In this document: positions 45,687-55,174 of the stretch, piece after piece
Layout of the letters: each line of letters begins with the position of its first letter
How positions within the stretch are numbered: position 1 is the first letter of the stretch
Origin: Bradyrhizobium sp. SZCCT0153
Lineage (GTDB): Bacteria; Pseudomonadota; Alphaproteobacteria; Rhizobiales; Xanthobacteraceae
Length of the DNA stretch: 64,000 nt
Direction: 5' to 3'
NCBI RefSeq assembly: GCF_018129995.1
Contig: NZ_JAFCKS010000001.1
Coordinates: 965,001 to 1,029,000, forward strand
Notes under the pieces: generated by a model
The model's database searches: none
Seen by the model: the letters and a program-made list of their open reading frames with translations, nothing else
Told to the model about the DNA's origin: nothing
Made by a program: the position numbers and the translations under genes

Positions 45687-46010
45687 ATGTCGTCTGATGT
45701 CACCGAGCCGAAATGGTCCCTTCGGCTGCCTGCCGATTGCAGCATCGCTGCGATCCGCAATGTCTACGACCTCATTCGCGAGGCGTTCGGCCGGCAGGAT
45801 CGGCTCGAGATCGATTGCTCAAGCGTCGACAAGGCCGACGTGACCTCGATCCAGCTTCTGCTGTCCACCGCCAAGACCGGCGAGGCCCAGGGCCGGCCTG
45901 TGGTCCTGACCTCCTTCTCCCAGTCTCTGCGCAACACCCTTCGCCGCGCCGGCTTCGCCAGCGAGGCGATGATCGATCAGCATTTCCCGCAAAAGAAAGA
46001 TGGCGCCTAA
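45687..46010 (+). CDS. STAS-domain protein opening the chemotaxis operon
   Basis: A 107-residue SpoIIAA-like STAS protein. LRLPADCSIAAIRNVYDLIR and RLEIDCSSVDKADVTSIQLL give the alternating strand/helix layout; the Thr/Ser in DVTSIQ stands where anti-sigma-factor antagonists are phosphorylated. Such proteins open several alphaproteobacterial che clusters, but their role there is not clear. The start at 45687 follows TTTGGGGGACGC. The stop overlaps the cheY start by one base (TAATG), so the two are coupled. Confidence 0.8.
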   Translation: MSSDVTEPKWSLRLPADCSIAAIRNVYDLIREAFGRQDRLEIDCSSVDKADVTSIQLLLSTAKTGEAQGRPVVLTSFSQSLRNTLRRAGFASEAMIDQHFPQKKDGA

Positions 46011-46375
46011 TGGCCACGATTCTCACGGTCGACGACTCTCCCAGCATCCGGCAGATGATCAAAGTCGTGCTCGAGCCGGCCGGTCACAGCGTCATCGAGG
46101 CCGGCGACGGCGCACAGGGGCTCGCCAAGGCGCAAGCCGGCAAGCTCGATCTCGTCATCACCGACCTCAACATGCCCGTCATGAACGGCCTGGAGCTGAT
46201 CCGGGCGCTGCGCAAGCTTCCGAGCGCGGTCGGCATGCCCATCGTGTTCCTGACCACCGAATCCAATGACACGGTGAAGCAGGAGGCCAAGAGCGCCGGA
46301 GCCACCGGCTGGATCACCAAGCCGTTCAAGCCCGAGCAGTTGCTCGCTGTCGTCGGCAAGCTGGTGCGTGCATGA
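46010..46375 (+). CDS. cheY: Chemotaxis response regulator CheY
   Basis: A 121-residue single receiver domain. ILTVDDSPSIRQMIKVVLEP has the acidic pair, LDLVITDLNMPVMNGLELIR the phosphorylated Asp (near residue 53), VFLTTES the switch Thr, and GATGWITKPFKPEQLL the conserved Lys. It is phosphorylated by the adjacent CheA. ATG at 46010 overlaps the STAS stop, and its own stop overlaps the cheA start by 4 bases. Whether the output is a flagellar motor, pili or something else is not shown, since no motility genes are in the window. Confidence 0.93.
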   Translation: MATILTVDDSPSIRQMIKVVLEPAGHSVIEAGDGAQGLAKAQAGKLDLVITDLNMPVMNGLELIRALRKLPSAVGMPIVFLTTESNDTVKQEAKSAGATGWITKPFKPEQLLAVVGKLVRA

Positions 46376-48456
46376 GCGCAATGGACCCGACCGAGGTCTT
46401 TCGTCAGGAAGCCAGCGAACTCTTCGAAGTTCTTGAAGGGGCCCTGCTCGATCTCGGCCAGCGTCCCGACGACCGCGAACTGGTCGATTCCGCATTCCGC
46501 GCCCTGCATACGATCAAGGGCTCGGGCGCCATGTTCGGCTTCGACAAGGTCGCCTCGTTCACCCACGAATTCGAGACGGCCTTCGACCGCGTCCGCAAGG
46601 GCGAGATCAAGCCGACGCAGGATCTGATCTCGGTCGCGCTCGCGGCCAAGGACTACATCCGCGCGCTGATCGAGGATCCCCAGTCGACCGACGACGTCAT
46701 CGGCGATGCCATCCTCGACGACCTCAAGCGATTCGTGTCGTCGGACCAGCCTGTCGCATCCGTCGGCGGGATCGCCGATGCGCCTGTGCCGGTCCCCGGC
46801 GGGAGCAAGCAGGCCGGCTGGCATCTCTATCTGGAATTCGAATCCCACATCCTGCGCAACGGCTCGAACCCGCTCGACCTGCTGGAAGATCTCTGCAAGC
46901 TCGGGCCCTGCTTTGTCGTGCCGGTGACCGACGGCATCCCGTTCCTCGACGAGATGGACCCGGAAGACTGCTATCTGAAGTGGGACGTGAAGCTGCACGC
47001 CGCCTGCGACAAGGACGCGATCGACGACGTCTTCATGTTCGTCCAGGACGAGATGAAGCTGACGCTTTCGCCGCTGGAGCAGGTCGAAGCGCCGGCGCCG
47101 ATGCCGCTCTTCCAGCTGCTCGACGAGGAGCCGGCTCCGCCGGTCGAAATGCCTGTGCCGATGGTCGAGGCGGCCGCGCCGATTGCCGCGCAGCCTGCCG
47201 TCAAGGCGGAGCCCAAATCTGAATCGAAGCCGAACCCCAAATCCGAATCGAAGTCCGAGGCCAAGCGCGACGATCGCGGCATCGCCACCGTCCGCGTCCA
47301 GGCGGAGCGTCTCGATGAGCTGATGGACCGCGTCGGCGAGCTCGTCATCGCCCAGGCGCGCCTGACCCAGCTAGCTTCGTCCGGCTCCGACCTTTCGATC
47401 AAGATGATCGCCGAGGAAATCGAACGTCTTGCCTCGTCCCTGCGTGACACCACGATGGGCGCGCGCATGGTGCCGATCGGCTCGCTGTTCGGGCGGTTCC
47501 GCCGCCTGATCCACGATCTGTCGCGCGATCTGTCGAAGCCGGTCGAATTCGTCACCACGGGCGAGGATACCGAGCTCGACAAGACCATGATCGAGTGCCT
47601 CGCCGATCCCCTGGTTCACCTGATCCGCAACGCCATCGACCACGGCATCGAGGACACCGCGACTCGCGCTGCCAACGGCAAGACGGAACAGGGCCGGATC
47701 GAGCTCGCTGCTGTCCATTCCGGCGCGCAGGTGCTGGTCACCGTGAAGGACAATGGCGGCGGCCTCAACACCGCGCGGATCCGAGCGAAAGCGGAAGAGC
47801 AGGGCCTGATCGCGGCTGGCGCCGTGCTCACCGACCACGAAATCCACCAGTTCCTGTTCCACCCGGGCTTCTCGACCGCGCAGACCATCTCGGCGCTGTC
47901 CGGCCGCGGCGTCGGCATGGACGTGGTCAGGCGCACCATCGAGAACATGCGCGGCACGATCGATTTGTCGACCAGACCAGGCCAGGGCACCACGGTGACG
48001 CTGCGCCTGCCGCTGACGCTCGCGATCATCGAGGGTCTCTTGATCCGCGTCGGCGAAGGCCGCTACATCATTCCGCTGTCGGCGGTGGAGGAATGCATCG
48101 AGCTGACGGCCGAGGACGAGCGCTCCCGCGGTCGCAACTTCCTCAACGTGCGCGGCAACCTCGTGCCCTTCCTCAGGCTGCGCGAGATCATGACCGCATC
48201 GGGCACGCCGGACCGGCACCAGAAGACCATCATCATCTCGACCGGCGAGACTCACGTCGGTCTCGTCGCCGACCAGATCATCGGCAACCACCAGACCGTG
48301 ATCAAGTCGCTCTCCAAGCTGCATTCGGACGTCACGATCTTCTCCGGCGCGACCATCCTCGGTGACGGTACGGCGGCGCTGATCCTCGACGTTGCGCAGC
48401 TCGTGACGCTGGCGCAGTCGAAAGTCGAGAAGCAGCACATCAGCGAGGCGGCGTGA
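46372..48456 (+). CDS. cheA: Chemotaxis histidine kinase CheA
   Basis: A 694-residue kinase. The Hpt domain (residues 1-105) has the phosphorylated His46 in FRALHTIKGSGAMFGF. A central region (about 130-310) ends in a Lys/Pro/Glu-rich linker (PKSESKPNPKSESKSEAKRD). The dimerisation helices, then the ATPase domain (about 430-560) follow with the N box HLIRNAIDHGIED, G1 VKDNGGGLN and G2 SGRGVGMDVVRRT. The CheW-like regulatory domain closes the protein (LLIRVGEGRYIIPLSAVEEC). It signals to the neighbouring CheY and CheB. Both ends overlap neighbours by 4 bases (ATGA), marking tight translational coupling. Confidence 0.95.
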   Translation: MSAMDPTEVFRQEASELFEVLEGALLDLGQRPDDRELVDSAFRALHTIKGSGAMFGFDKVASFTHEFETAFDRVRKGEIKPTQDLISVALAAKDYIRALIEDPQSTDDVIGDAILDDLKRFVSSDQPVASVGGIADAPVPVPGGSKQAGWHLYLEFESHILRNGSNPLDLLEDLCKLGPCFVVPVTDGIPFLDEMDPEDCYLKWDVKLHAACDKDAIDDVFMFVQDEMKLTLSPLEQVEAPAPMPLFQLLDEEPAPPVEMPVPMVEAAAPIAAQPAVKAEPKSESKPNPKSESKSEAKRDDRGIATVRVQAERLDELMDRVGELVIAQARLTQLASSGSDLSIKMIAEEIERLASSLRDTTMGARMVPIGSLFGRFRRLIHDLSRDLSKPVEFVTTGEDTELDKTMIECLADPLVHLIRNAIDHGIEDTATRAANGKTEQGRIELAAVHSGAQVLVTVKDNGGGLNTARIRAKAEEQGLIAAGAVLTDHEIHQFLFHPGFSTAQTISALSGRGVGMDVVRRTIENMRGTIDLSTRPGQGTTVTLRLPLTLAIIEGLLIRVGEGRYIIPLSAVEECIELTAEDERSRGRNFLNVRGNLVPFLRLREIMTASGTPDRHQKTIIISTGETHVGLVADQIIGNHQTVIKSLSKLHSDVTIFSGATILGDGTAALILDVAQLVTLAQSKVEKQHISEAA

Positions 48457-48917
48457 TGTACGAGATGCAGGCCGGCGAGTCTAAGGCGGGCGCGATGCAG
48501 GTCGTGATGATCGGCCTCGGCGAGGAGAAGTTCGCGCTCGACGCGGGCCTCGTGCGCGAGATCATCGATCCGGTCCCCGTGACCAGGGTCGCGGGCGCGC
48601 GGTCGTTCGTTCCCAGCGTGATCAACGTGCGCGGCAACGTCATTCCGCTCGCGGACCTGCGCATCCGCTTCGGCATGCCGCAGCTCGACGACTCGGCCGA
48701 CACGCGCATCGTCGTCATCGAGCTCGATCTCGACGGTGAGCCGGTGCTGGTCGGTCTGACCGCCGACAAGGTCTACGAGGTCACCGAGATATCGCAGACC
48801 GACGTGCAGCAGACACCGCGCGTCGGCATGCATTGGAAGCCGGAGTTCATTCGCTTCATCGCCAAATGGCGTGAAGAGTTCGTCATCGTTCCCAACATGG
48901 AACGCATCCTGAATTGA
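48453..48917 (+). CDS. cheW: Chemotaxis coupling protein CheW (first copy)
   Basis: A 154-residue single CheW domain linking receptors to CheA. QVVMIGLGEEKFALDAGLVR and SFVPSVINVRGNVIPLADLR are the typical strands, including the receptor-binding Arg in NVRGNVIPLADLR. DKVYEVTEISQTDVQQTP covers the CheA-binding face. It overlaps cheA by 4 bases and is followed by the first receptor gene. A second, divergent CheW lies 1.8 kb downstream, between the two receptor genes. Confidence 0.93.
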   Translation: MMYEMQAGESKAGAMQVVMIGLGEEKFALDAGLVREIIDPVPVTRVAGARSFVPSVINVRGNVIPLADLRIRFGMPQLDDSADTRIVVIELDLDGEPVLVGLTADKVYEVTEISQTDVQQTPRVGMHWKPEFIRFIAKWREEFVIVPNMERILN

Positions 48918-48955
48918 AATGAGGTCTCGGGGCGAGACTGGGGTAGAGGCTGGAA

Positions 48956-50665
48956 ATGAGATTTACGGTCAAGGCAAAGCTTGCCGGCGCGTTCGGGCTG
49001 GTCATCGTCCTGTCCATGGTCGCGGGTGGCGTGGCCTACATGAAGCTCGGCGATATGATGGCGACCGCCGACAACATGGTCCTGCGCGCGAAACGCATGG
49101 AAAAGGCAACGGAGATCGAGAAAGACATTCTGATCCAGCTTCGCGCGGAAAAGAACGCCATCATCGGTAGCGAGACTGAGGTCGAGCAGGCCGCGGCCGA
49201 CGCCGCCAAACGCCGCGAGAGCGCCCTGAAGACCAAGGACGAAGTCTACGCGTTGGCGAGTGAGGCTGGTCGGAAGCTGCTCGATGGCTTCGCCGTGACC
49301 TACGCCAGGATGAACGCCTATCAGGAGGAGACGATCCGGCTTGCAAAGACCGACAAGGTCAAGGCGACCGAACGCTCGACGAACGAGGGGCGCAAGGTGG
49401 TGAATGATGCGCTCGAATCCATGGGCGTTTATGTCGAGAACACAAAGAAGCAGATGGCGGAGCAGGCCGTTCAGTCGAAGGACGAAGGCCACCAAGCCCA
49501 GTTCATGCTGCTGACGCTGCTCGGTGTCTCGCTGATGGTTGCGATCGGCGCGGCCTTGTGGATTTCGATCTCGATCAGCCGGTCGCTTGGCCGTGCGGTC
49601 GGTCTTGCCGGCGCAGTGGCTGAGGGCGATCTCAGCCAGACCATTCCCTCGGCCAGCAACGACGAGATCGGCGACCTCGTCGGGTCTCTGAATGCGATGG
49701 TCGAGAAGCTTCGGCAGATCGTCGCCGAGGCGCTCACGGCCGCGCAGAACGTCTCCGCCGGCAGCCAGGAACTGTCCGCAAGTGCGGAGCAGCTGTCGCA
49801 GGGCGCGACCGAGCAGGCCTCCTCCGCGGAAGAAGCCTCGTCCTCGATGGAAGAGATGGCCTCGAACGTGAAGCAGAACGCCGACAACGCCAACCAGACC
49901 GAGAAGATCGCCGCGCAGTCGGCCAAGGACGCCGAGGCCAGCGGCGTCGCGGTGGGGCGTGCCGTCAACGCGATGCAGACCATTGCCGAGAAGATCACGA
50001 TCGTGCAGGAGATCGCGCGACAGACCGACCTGCTCGCGCTCAACGCCGCGGTCGAAGCCGCGCGCGCCGGCGAGCATGGCAAGGGCTTTGCGGTGGTCGC
50101 CTCCGAGGTGCGCAAGCTCGCCGAACGCAGCCAGGCGGCGGCGGCCGACATCGGTACGCTGTCGACGGAGACCGTCAAGGTCGCGCAGGAAGCAGGCTCT
50201 ATGCTGTCCAAGCTCGTGCCCGACATCAAGAAGACCGCCGAGCTGGTCCAGGAGATCACCGCCGCCTGCCGCGAGCAGGACGTCGGTTCGGCCCAGATCA
50301 ACCAGGCGATCCAGCAGCTCGACAAGGTCGGCCAGCAGAACGCCAGCGCTTCCGAGCAGGTCTCGTCCACCTCGGAAGAGCTCGCCTCGCAGGCCGAGCA
50401 GCTTCAGTCCACTATCTCCTTCTTCCGGATCGAGCACGCCAACCACAATGAAAGAGCCGCAGCCGCGCCGATCGACCGTGCGGTCGGCCAGCTGCGCGCC
50501 AAGGCGGCAACCATGGCGGCAACCATGGCGGCGGCTGATCGCGGCTCGAAAAAGCCTGCGCCGGTCCGCAAGCCGGCACGCGCGATGAAGGTCGCTGGCG
50601 GCGGCGGCTTCGCTTTCGACATGCATGACGGCGAAGACGACCGCGACGCCGAGTTCCAACGCTGA
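48956..50665 (+). CDS. Methyl-accepting chemotaxis protein, one HAMP domain (first copy)
   Basis: A 569-residue membrane receptor. Helix 1 is about residues 8-30 ([20 protein letters not shown]) and helix 2 about 183-208 ([20 protein letters not shown]), with a four-helix-bundle-type periplasmic domain between. One HAMP domain ([20 protein letters not shown]) leads to the signalling hairpin with [20 protein letters not shown]. The cytoplasmic part is almost identical to that of the second receptor, but this copy lacks about 44 residues between HAMP and the signalling coiled coil. The C-terminal tail ([20 protein letters not shown]) is not an NWETF-type CheR tether. The ligand is unknown. Confidence 0.93.
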   Translation: MRFTVKAKLAGAFGLVIVLSMVAGGVAYMKLGDMMATADNMVLRAKRMEKATEIEKDILIQLRAEKNAIIGSETEVEQAAADAAKRRESALKTKDEVYALASEAGRKLLDGFAVTYARMNAYQEETIRLAKTDKVKATERSTNEGRKVVNDALESMGVYVENTKKQMAEQAVQSKDEGHQAQFMLLTLLGVSLMVAIGAALWISISISRSLGRAVGLAGAVAEGDLSQTIPSASNDEIGDLVGSLNAMVEKLRQIVAEALTAAQNVSAGSQELSASAEQLSQGATEQASSAEEASSSMEEMASNVKQNADNANQTEKIAAQSAKDAEASGVAVGRAVNAMQTIAEKITIVQEIARQTDLLALNAAVEAARAGEHGKGFAVVASEVRKLAERSQAAAADIGTLSTETVKVAQEAGSMLSKLVPDIKKTAELVQEITAACREQDVGSAQINQAIQQLDKVGQQNASASEQVSSTSEELASQAEQLQSTISFFRIEHANHNERAAAAPIDRAVGQLRAKAATMAATMAAADRGSKKPAPVRKPARAMKVAGGGGFAFDMHDGEDDRDAEFQR

Positions 50666-50732
50666 TCAAAACGGTCCGGCCTCGTGCCGGACCGCGCTCA
50701 TTCGCTGCCCCTCGGTATCCCTGGACTGCATC

Positions 50733-51221
50733 ATGGCCGCAACCTCGCAATATCTGACGCTCGGGCTCGCCGGAGAGACGTTCGGCATCAGCATCCGCAA
50801 TGTCCGGGAAATTCTCGACATGCGGCCGATCTCGCGGCTTCCGCATGCACCGAACTTCCTGCTCGGCATGATCGACGTGCGCGGCAGCGGTTATCCGATC
50901 GTCGACCTCCGGACCAAGCTCGGTCTGCCGGCCGTGGAAGCGACCGAGGCGACCCGCATCATCATCCTCGACGTGCCGATGAAGGATCGTCTGGTCGGCG
51001 TCGGCTTCGTCGCCGATTGCGTGTTCGAGGTCACCGACATCGACGAGCAGGCGATCGAGCCGATCCCCGAGGTCGGCGGCAAATGGCAGTCCGACTATGC
51101 CGCCGGCATCGGCCGCAAGGGCGAGAAATTCGTCGTGATCTTCGATCTCGGCAAGCTGATGGCGAACGACGAGGTCCCGGAAGGACGTAACACGGCCGCG
51201 GATTCGTCCCGCGCCGCCTGA
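50733..51221 (+). CDS. cheW: Chemotaxis coupling protein CheW (second copy)
   Basis: A 162-residue CheW domain. [20 protein letters not shown] and [20 protein letters not shown] match the family. It differs clearly from the first CheW, so it is an old paralogue and may prefer a different receptor. The start at 50733 fits the domain edge; the open frame extends upstream into the end of the first receptor gene. It sits between the two receptor genes. The C-terminal tail ([18 protein letters not shown]) is unstructured. Confidence 0.9.
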   Translation: MAATSQYLTLGLAGETFGISIRNVREILDMRPISRLPHAPNFLLGMIDVRGSGYPIVDLRTKLGLPAVEATEATRIIILDVPMKDRLVGVGFVADCVFEVTDIDEQAIEPIPEVGGKWQSDYAAGIGRKGEKFVVIFDLGKLMANDEVPEGRNTAADSSRAA

Positions 51222-51276
51222 GTTTGCAAGTGCGTGGTCAAGCGTAAGCACCCCAATTCGAACCAACGAGATTGAT

Positions 51277-53073
51277 ATGAGATTCACCGTCAAAGCCAAG
51301 CTTGCCAGCGCGTTCGGCGTCGTCATCCTGCTCTCCATGATCGCCGGAGGCGTCGCCTATATGAAGCTGAACGATATGGTCGTGACGGCCGAGCACCTGT
51401 CGGCCAGGGCCGCTCGGCTGGCGAAGGTCGGCGAGCTTCAGGAAACCGTATTGCTTCAGGTACGAGCGGAAAAGAACACCATCCTGGCGGCCGATGCCGA
51501 TCAGGACAAGTTTATCGGCCAGATCTCCCAGCTCCGCGAGCGCGCCCTGAAGGTGAAAGACGAGGTCTACGCCAGCGCGAGCGAGACCGGCAGAAAAATG
51601 ATCGAGACGTTCGCTAACGCGTATGCAAATTCGAACAACGTCCAGGATCAAACGCTCGTGTTGGCAAAGCACGATAGAGCCAAGGCGACCGAGCGGTCCA
51701 TGACCGAGGGCCTGAAGGCCTCCACGCCGGCGCTCACCGCGGCGAGCGACTACATCACCTATGTCAAGAAACAGATGGCCGACGAGAGCGAGCAGGCCAG
51801 GGTCGACGGCAGCCGTGCCACCATCATTCTGCTTTCGCTGATTCTTGCATCGCTGGTCATTGCCATAGGTGCCGCCGTCTGGATGGCGCTGAACATCAGC
51901 CGGTCGCTTTTCAGCGCGGTGAGCCTTGCCGACGCGGTGGCCATCGGTGATCTCAGCCGAAAGATCGAGCCCTCCAGCAATGACGAGATCGGGGATCTCA
52001 TCAAGTCGCTGAATGCGATGACTGTGAATTTGAACCAGACCGCGGCTGTGGCGAACGAGATCGCTCATGGCAACCTCACGGTGGAGGCCAAGCCGCTGTC
52101 GGACAAGGACACGCTCGGTCTAGCCCTCGTGCGCATGGTGGAGAAGCTCCGGCAGATCGTGTCGGAGGCGCTCACGGCGGCGCAGAATGTCTCCGCCGGC
52201 AGCCAGGAACTGTCCGCGAGCGCCGAGCAGCTCTCGCAGGGCGCGACCGAGCAGGCTTCGTCCGCGGAAGAGGCCTCTTCTTCGATGGAAGAGATGGCTT
52301 CGAACGTGAAGCAGAACGCCGACAACGCCAACCAGACCGAGAAGATCGCCGCGCAGTCGGCCAAGGATGCCGAGGCCAGCGGCGCCGCGGTCGGCCGCGC
52401 CGTCAATGCGATGCAGACCATCGCCGAGAAGATCACGATCGTGCAGGAGATCGCACGCCAGACCGACCTGCTCGCGCTCAACGCGGCGGTCGAAGCCGCG
52501 CGCGCCGGTGAGCATGGCAAGGGCTTTGCCGTCGTGGCTTCCGAAGTGCGCAAGCTTGCCGAGCGCAGCCAGGCGGCCGCCGCCGAGATCGGCACGCTCT
52601 CGACCGAGACCGTCAAGGTGGCGCAGGAAGCCGGCCATATGCTTGCCAAGCTTGTGCCCGACATCAAGAAGACCGCCGAGCTGGTCGAGGAGATCACGGT
52701 GGCGTGCCGCGAGCAGGACGTCGGTTCGGCCCAGATCAACCAGGCGATCCAGCAACTCGACAAGGTCGGCCAGCAGAACGCCAGCGCCTCCGAGCAGGTG
52801 TCCTCGACCTCCGAGGAGCTCGCCTCCCAGGCCGAGCAGCTTCAATCCACCATCGCCTATTTCCGCATTGAGCACGGCGGAAAGGGCCCCGCGCCGATCG
52901 ACCGGGCGGTCAACCAGTTGCGCGCCAAGGCAGCCACCATGGCGGCGGTCGAGCGTCCGGCCAGGAAGCCGCAGGCCAAGCCGGTGCGGGCCGTCAAGGC
53001 GGCCGGTGGCGGCGGCTTTGCCTTCGACATGAACGACGGCGAGGATGATCGGGACGCCGAGTTCCAGCGCTGA
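51277..53073 (+). CDS. Methyl-accepting chemotaxis protein, double HAMP-like linker (second copy)
   Basis: A 598-residue membrane receptor with the same plan as the first: helix 1 ([20 protein letters not shown]), a periplasmic bundle that differs from the first copy, and helix 2 ([20 protein letters not shown]). After HAMP 1 it has an additional segment ([20 protein letters not shown]) that looks like a second HAMP unit and is missing from the first receptor. The signalling domain is near-identical to the first, and the tail [20 protein letters not shown] differs at one residue. Different sensor domains with a shared output suggest two stimuli feeding one kinase array. Confidence 0.93.
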   Translation: MRFTVKAKLASAFGVVILLSMIAGGVAYMKLNDMVVTAEHLSARAARLAKVGELQETVLLQVRAEKNTILAADADQDKFIGQISQLRERALKVKDEVYASASETGRKMIETFANAYANSNNVQDQTLVLAKHDRAKATERSMTEGLKASTPALTAASDYITYVKKQMADESEQARVDGSRATIILLSLILASLVIAIGAAVWMALNISRSLFSAVSLADAVAIGDLSRKIEPSSNDEIGDLIKSLNAMTVNLNQTAAVANEIAHGNLTVEAKPLSDKDTLGLALVRMVEKLRQIVSEALTAAQNVSAGSQELSASAEQLSQGATEQASSAEEASSSMEEMASNVKQNADNANQTEKIAAQSAKDAEASGAAVGRAVNAMQTIAEKITIVQEIARQTDLLALNAAVEAARAGEHGKGFAVVASEVRKLAERSQAAAAEIGTLSTETVKVAQEAGHMLAKLVPDIKKTAELVEEITVACREQDVGSAQINQAIQQLDKVGQQNASASEQVSSTSEELASQAEQLQSTIAYFRIEHGGKGPAPIDRAVNQLRAKAATMAAVERPARKPQAKPVRAVKAAGGGGFAFDMNDGEDDRDAEFQR

Positions 53074-53211
53074 GACCCGTCAAGCGATCGGTCCATCCGT
53101 CACCAATAGGCCGATCGGTCGCCAGTGATTGCGTAAACGCGTGGGATTGAAGATGGCCCGTACGGCCCGACATTCGATGCAGGCGGCCATCCCGGACGGG
53201 GGCAGGCAACG

Positions 53212-54066
53212 ATGATGCCTGCCATGCAGGATACGGCCGTCCATCTTTCGGACCGCCACTTCCGGACCATCGCCGAATTGATCGAAGGCCAGGTCGGTAT
53301 CAAACTCCCGCAGGGCAAGCGGCTGATGCTGGAGGGGCGGCTGCACAAGCGCGTGCGCGCGCTGAATTTCTCCGACGTCAACGAGTATGTCGACAACCTG
53401 TTCGAACCGGATTATTTCGATAACGAGCTCACTCAACTCATCGATGTGGTGACGACCAACAAGACCGACTTCTTCCGCGAGCCCCAGCACTTCACCTTCA
53501 TGCGGGAGGTCGCGATCCCCGCTTTGCTCAAATCGCATGGACGGAAGAGTGCGAACCTGAAGGTCTGGAGCTCGGCGAGCTCGACCGGCATGGAAGCCTA
53601 CACCACCGCCATGGTGCTGGACGACATGACAAGAAACGGCTCGCGGTTTCAGTACCGTATCCTGGGGACCGACATTTCAACCGCGGTGCTCCGCCTCGCC
53701 CAGACCGCGATCTATGCGCGCGACGTGCTTGCGCCGGTGCCGGAGCACTTCGTGAAGCGATATTTCCTGTCGTCGCGGGACAAGTCGCGTGGTGAGGTAC
53801 GGGTCGTGCCGGAGCTGCGGCGCATGGTGCATTTCATGCGGATGAACCTGATGGATGCATCCTATCCCGTCGATCGCGACGTCGACATGATCTTCTGCCG
53901 CAACGTCCTGATCTATTTCGACAAGCCGACCCAGCGCAAAGTTGTCGAGCAACTCTGCAATCATCTGCGGCCCGGCGGCTATTTACTGGTCGGACATTCG
54001 GAATCGATGATTCACAGTGCAGTGCCGGGTTTGAAGCAAGTTCAGCCAACCATTTTCCAGGTCTAG
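53212..54066 (+). CDS. cheR: Chemotaxis protein methyltransferase CheR
   Basis: A 284-residue S-adenosylmethionine-dependent enzyme that methylates receptor Glu/Gln residues. The N-terminal helical domain ([20 protein letters not shown]) is followed by the methyltransferase fold: [20 protein letters not shown] (SAM loop), [19 protein letters not shown], and [20 protein letters not shown]. In the SAM loop the common SAGCSTGEEPY is changed to [11 protein letters not shown], a variation seen in alphaproteobacterial CheR proteins. It follows the second receptor and precedes cheB. Confidence 0.92.
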   Translation: MMPAMQDTAVHLSDRHFRTIAELIEGQVGIKLPQGKRLMLEGRLHKRVRALNFSDVNEYVDNLFEPDYFDNELTQLIDVVTTNKTDFFREPQHFTFMREVAIPALLKSHGRKSANLKVWSSASSTGMEAYTTAMVLDDMTRNGSRFQYRILGTDISTAVLRLAQTAIYARDVLAPVPEHFVKRYFLSSRDKSRGEVRVVPELRRMVHFMRMNLMDASYPVDRDVDMIFCRNVLIYFDKPTQRKVVEQLCNHLRPGGYLLVGHSESMIHSAVPGLKQVQPTIFQV

Positions 54067-54082
54067 CCGGAGCGCAACCAGA

Positions 54083-55174
54083 ATGCCGAGGGAGAAAGTT
54101 CGCGTACTGATCGTGGACGATTCGGCGTCGGTGCGCCAAATCCTGCAAACGATCCTCAATGAGGATCCCGAGATCGAGGTGATGGGGACGGCTTCCGATC
54201 CGTTTGCGGCGGCGCGACGTCTCCAGAACGAGATCCCCGATGTCATGATCCTCGACATCGAGATGCCGCGCATGGACGGCATGACGTTCCTGCGCAAGAT
54301 CATGGCGCAGCGTCCGATCCCGGTGATCATCTGCTCCTCGCTCACCGAGGAAGGTTCGAACGTGATGTTCGAGGCGTTCGAGGCGGGCGCAGTCGACATC
54401 GTGCCCAAGCCGAAGATCGACACGCGGCAGGCGCTGCTCGAATGCTCGATGCGGCTGCGCGAGGCCGTGAAGTCGGCGGCGCGCGCACGGGTGCGCCCGC
54501 GCACCGAACGTCGGGTGATCGAAAAGAAGCTGACGGCCGACGCCATCATCCCGCCGCCGGTGCAGGGCAAGGCGCGGCCGACAACGGAACGCATCGTTTG
54601 CATCGGTGCATCGACAGGTGGGACCGAAGCGCTCAACGACGTCCTCGAGATGCTGCCGCCGCACTGTCCGCCCATCGTCATCGTCCAGCACATGCCGGCC
54701 GGTTTCACAGCGGCCTTTGCCAAGCGTCTCGACAGCGTCTGCCAGATCCGGGTCAAGGAAGCCGAGGACGGCGATCCGGTGCTGCCGGGCTGCGCCTATA
54801 TCGCGCCGGGCGCCCGTCATATGCTGCTCCAGCGTATCGGCCTGCGCTACCAGATCGCGATCAAGGACGGCCCGCCGGTGTCGCGGCATCGCCCGTCCGT
54901 GGACGTGCTGTTCCGCTCGGCCGCCCAGCATGCCGGCGCCAATGCGCTCGGCGTGATCATGACCGGCATGGGCGACGACGGCGCGCGCGGCATGCTGGAG
55001 ATGCGCAAGCTCGGCGCCTCGACGCGGGCGCAGGATGAAGAGAGCTGCGTGGTGTTCGGCATGCCCAAGGAAGCGATTGCCCATGGCGGTGTCGAGAAAA
55101 TCGTCTCGCTGCACCATATCCCGCGCGAGATCATGCTCTGGTACCAGGCCGGGCATACGGCCCTGACAGGTTGA
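54083..55174 (+). CDS. cheB: Chemotaxis protein-glutamate methylesterase CheB
   Basis: A 363-residue response regulator/esterase that removes methyl groups from receptors. The receiver domain (1-120) has [20 protein letters not shown] and the phosphorylated Asp in [20 protein letters not shown]. The C-terminal esterase domain (about 170-355) has the catalytic Ser in [20 protein letters not shown], the His in [20 protein letters not shown] and the Asp in [12 protein letters not shown]. The length fits the family. The stop shares a base with the next start (TGATG), so the next protein is made with it. Confidence 0.95.
   Translation: MPREKVRVLIVDDSASVRQILQTILNEDPEIEVMGTASDPFAAARRLQNEIPDVMILDIEMPRMDGMTFLRKIMAQRPIPVIICSSLTEEGSNVMFEAFEAGAVDIVPKPKIDTRQALLECSMRLREAVKSAARARVRPRTERRVIEKKLTADAIIPPPVQGKARPTTERIVCIGASTGGTEALNDVLEMLPPHCPPIVIVQHMPAGFTAAFAKRLDSVCQIRVKEAEDGDPVLPGCAYIAPGARHMLLQRIGLRYQIAIKDGPPVSRHRPSVDVLFRSAAQHAGANALGVIMTGMGDDGARGMLEMRKLGASTRAQDEESCVVFGMPKEAIAHGGVEKIVSLHHIPREIMLWYQAGHTALTG

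Noticed and set aside
48773..50659. A 628-codon minus-strand frame across the first receptor gene
   Set aside because: Leu/Gly/His-rich shadow of the repetitive receptor coding sequence.
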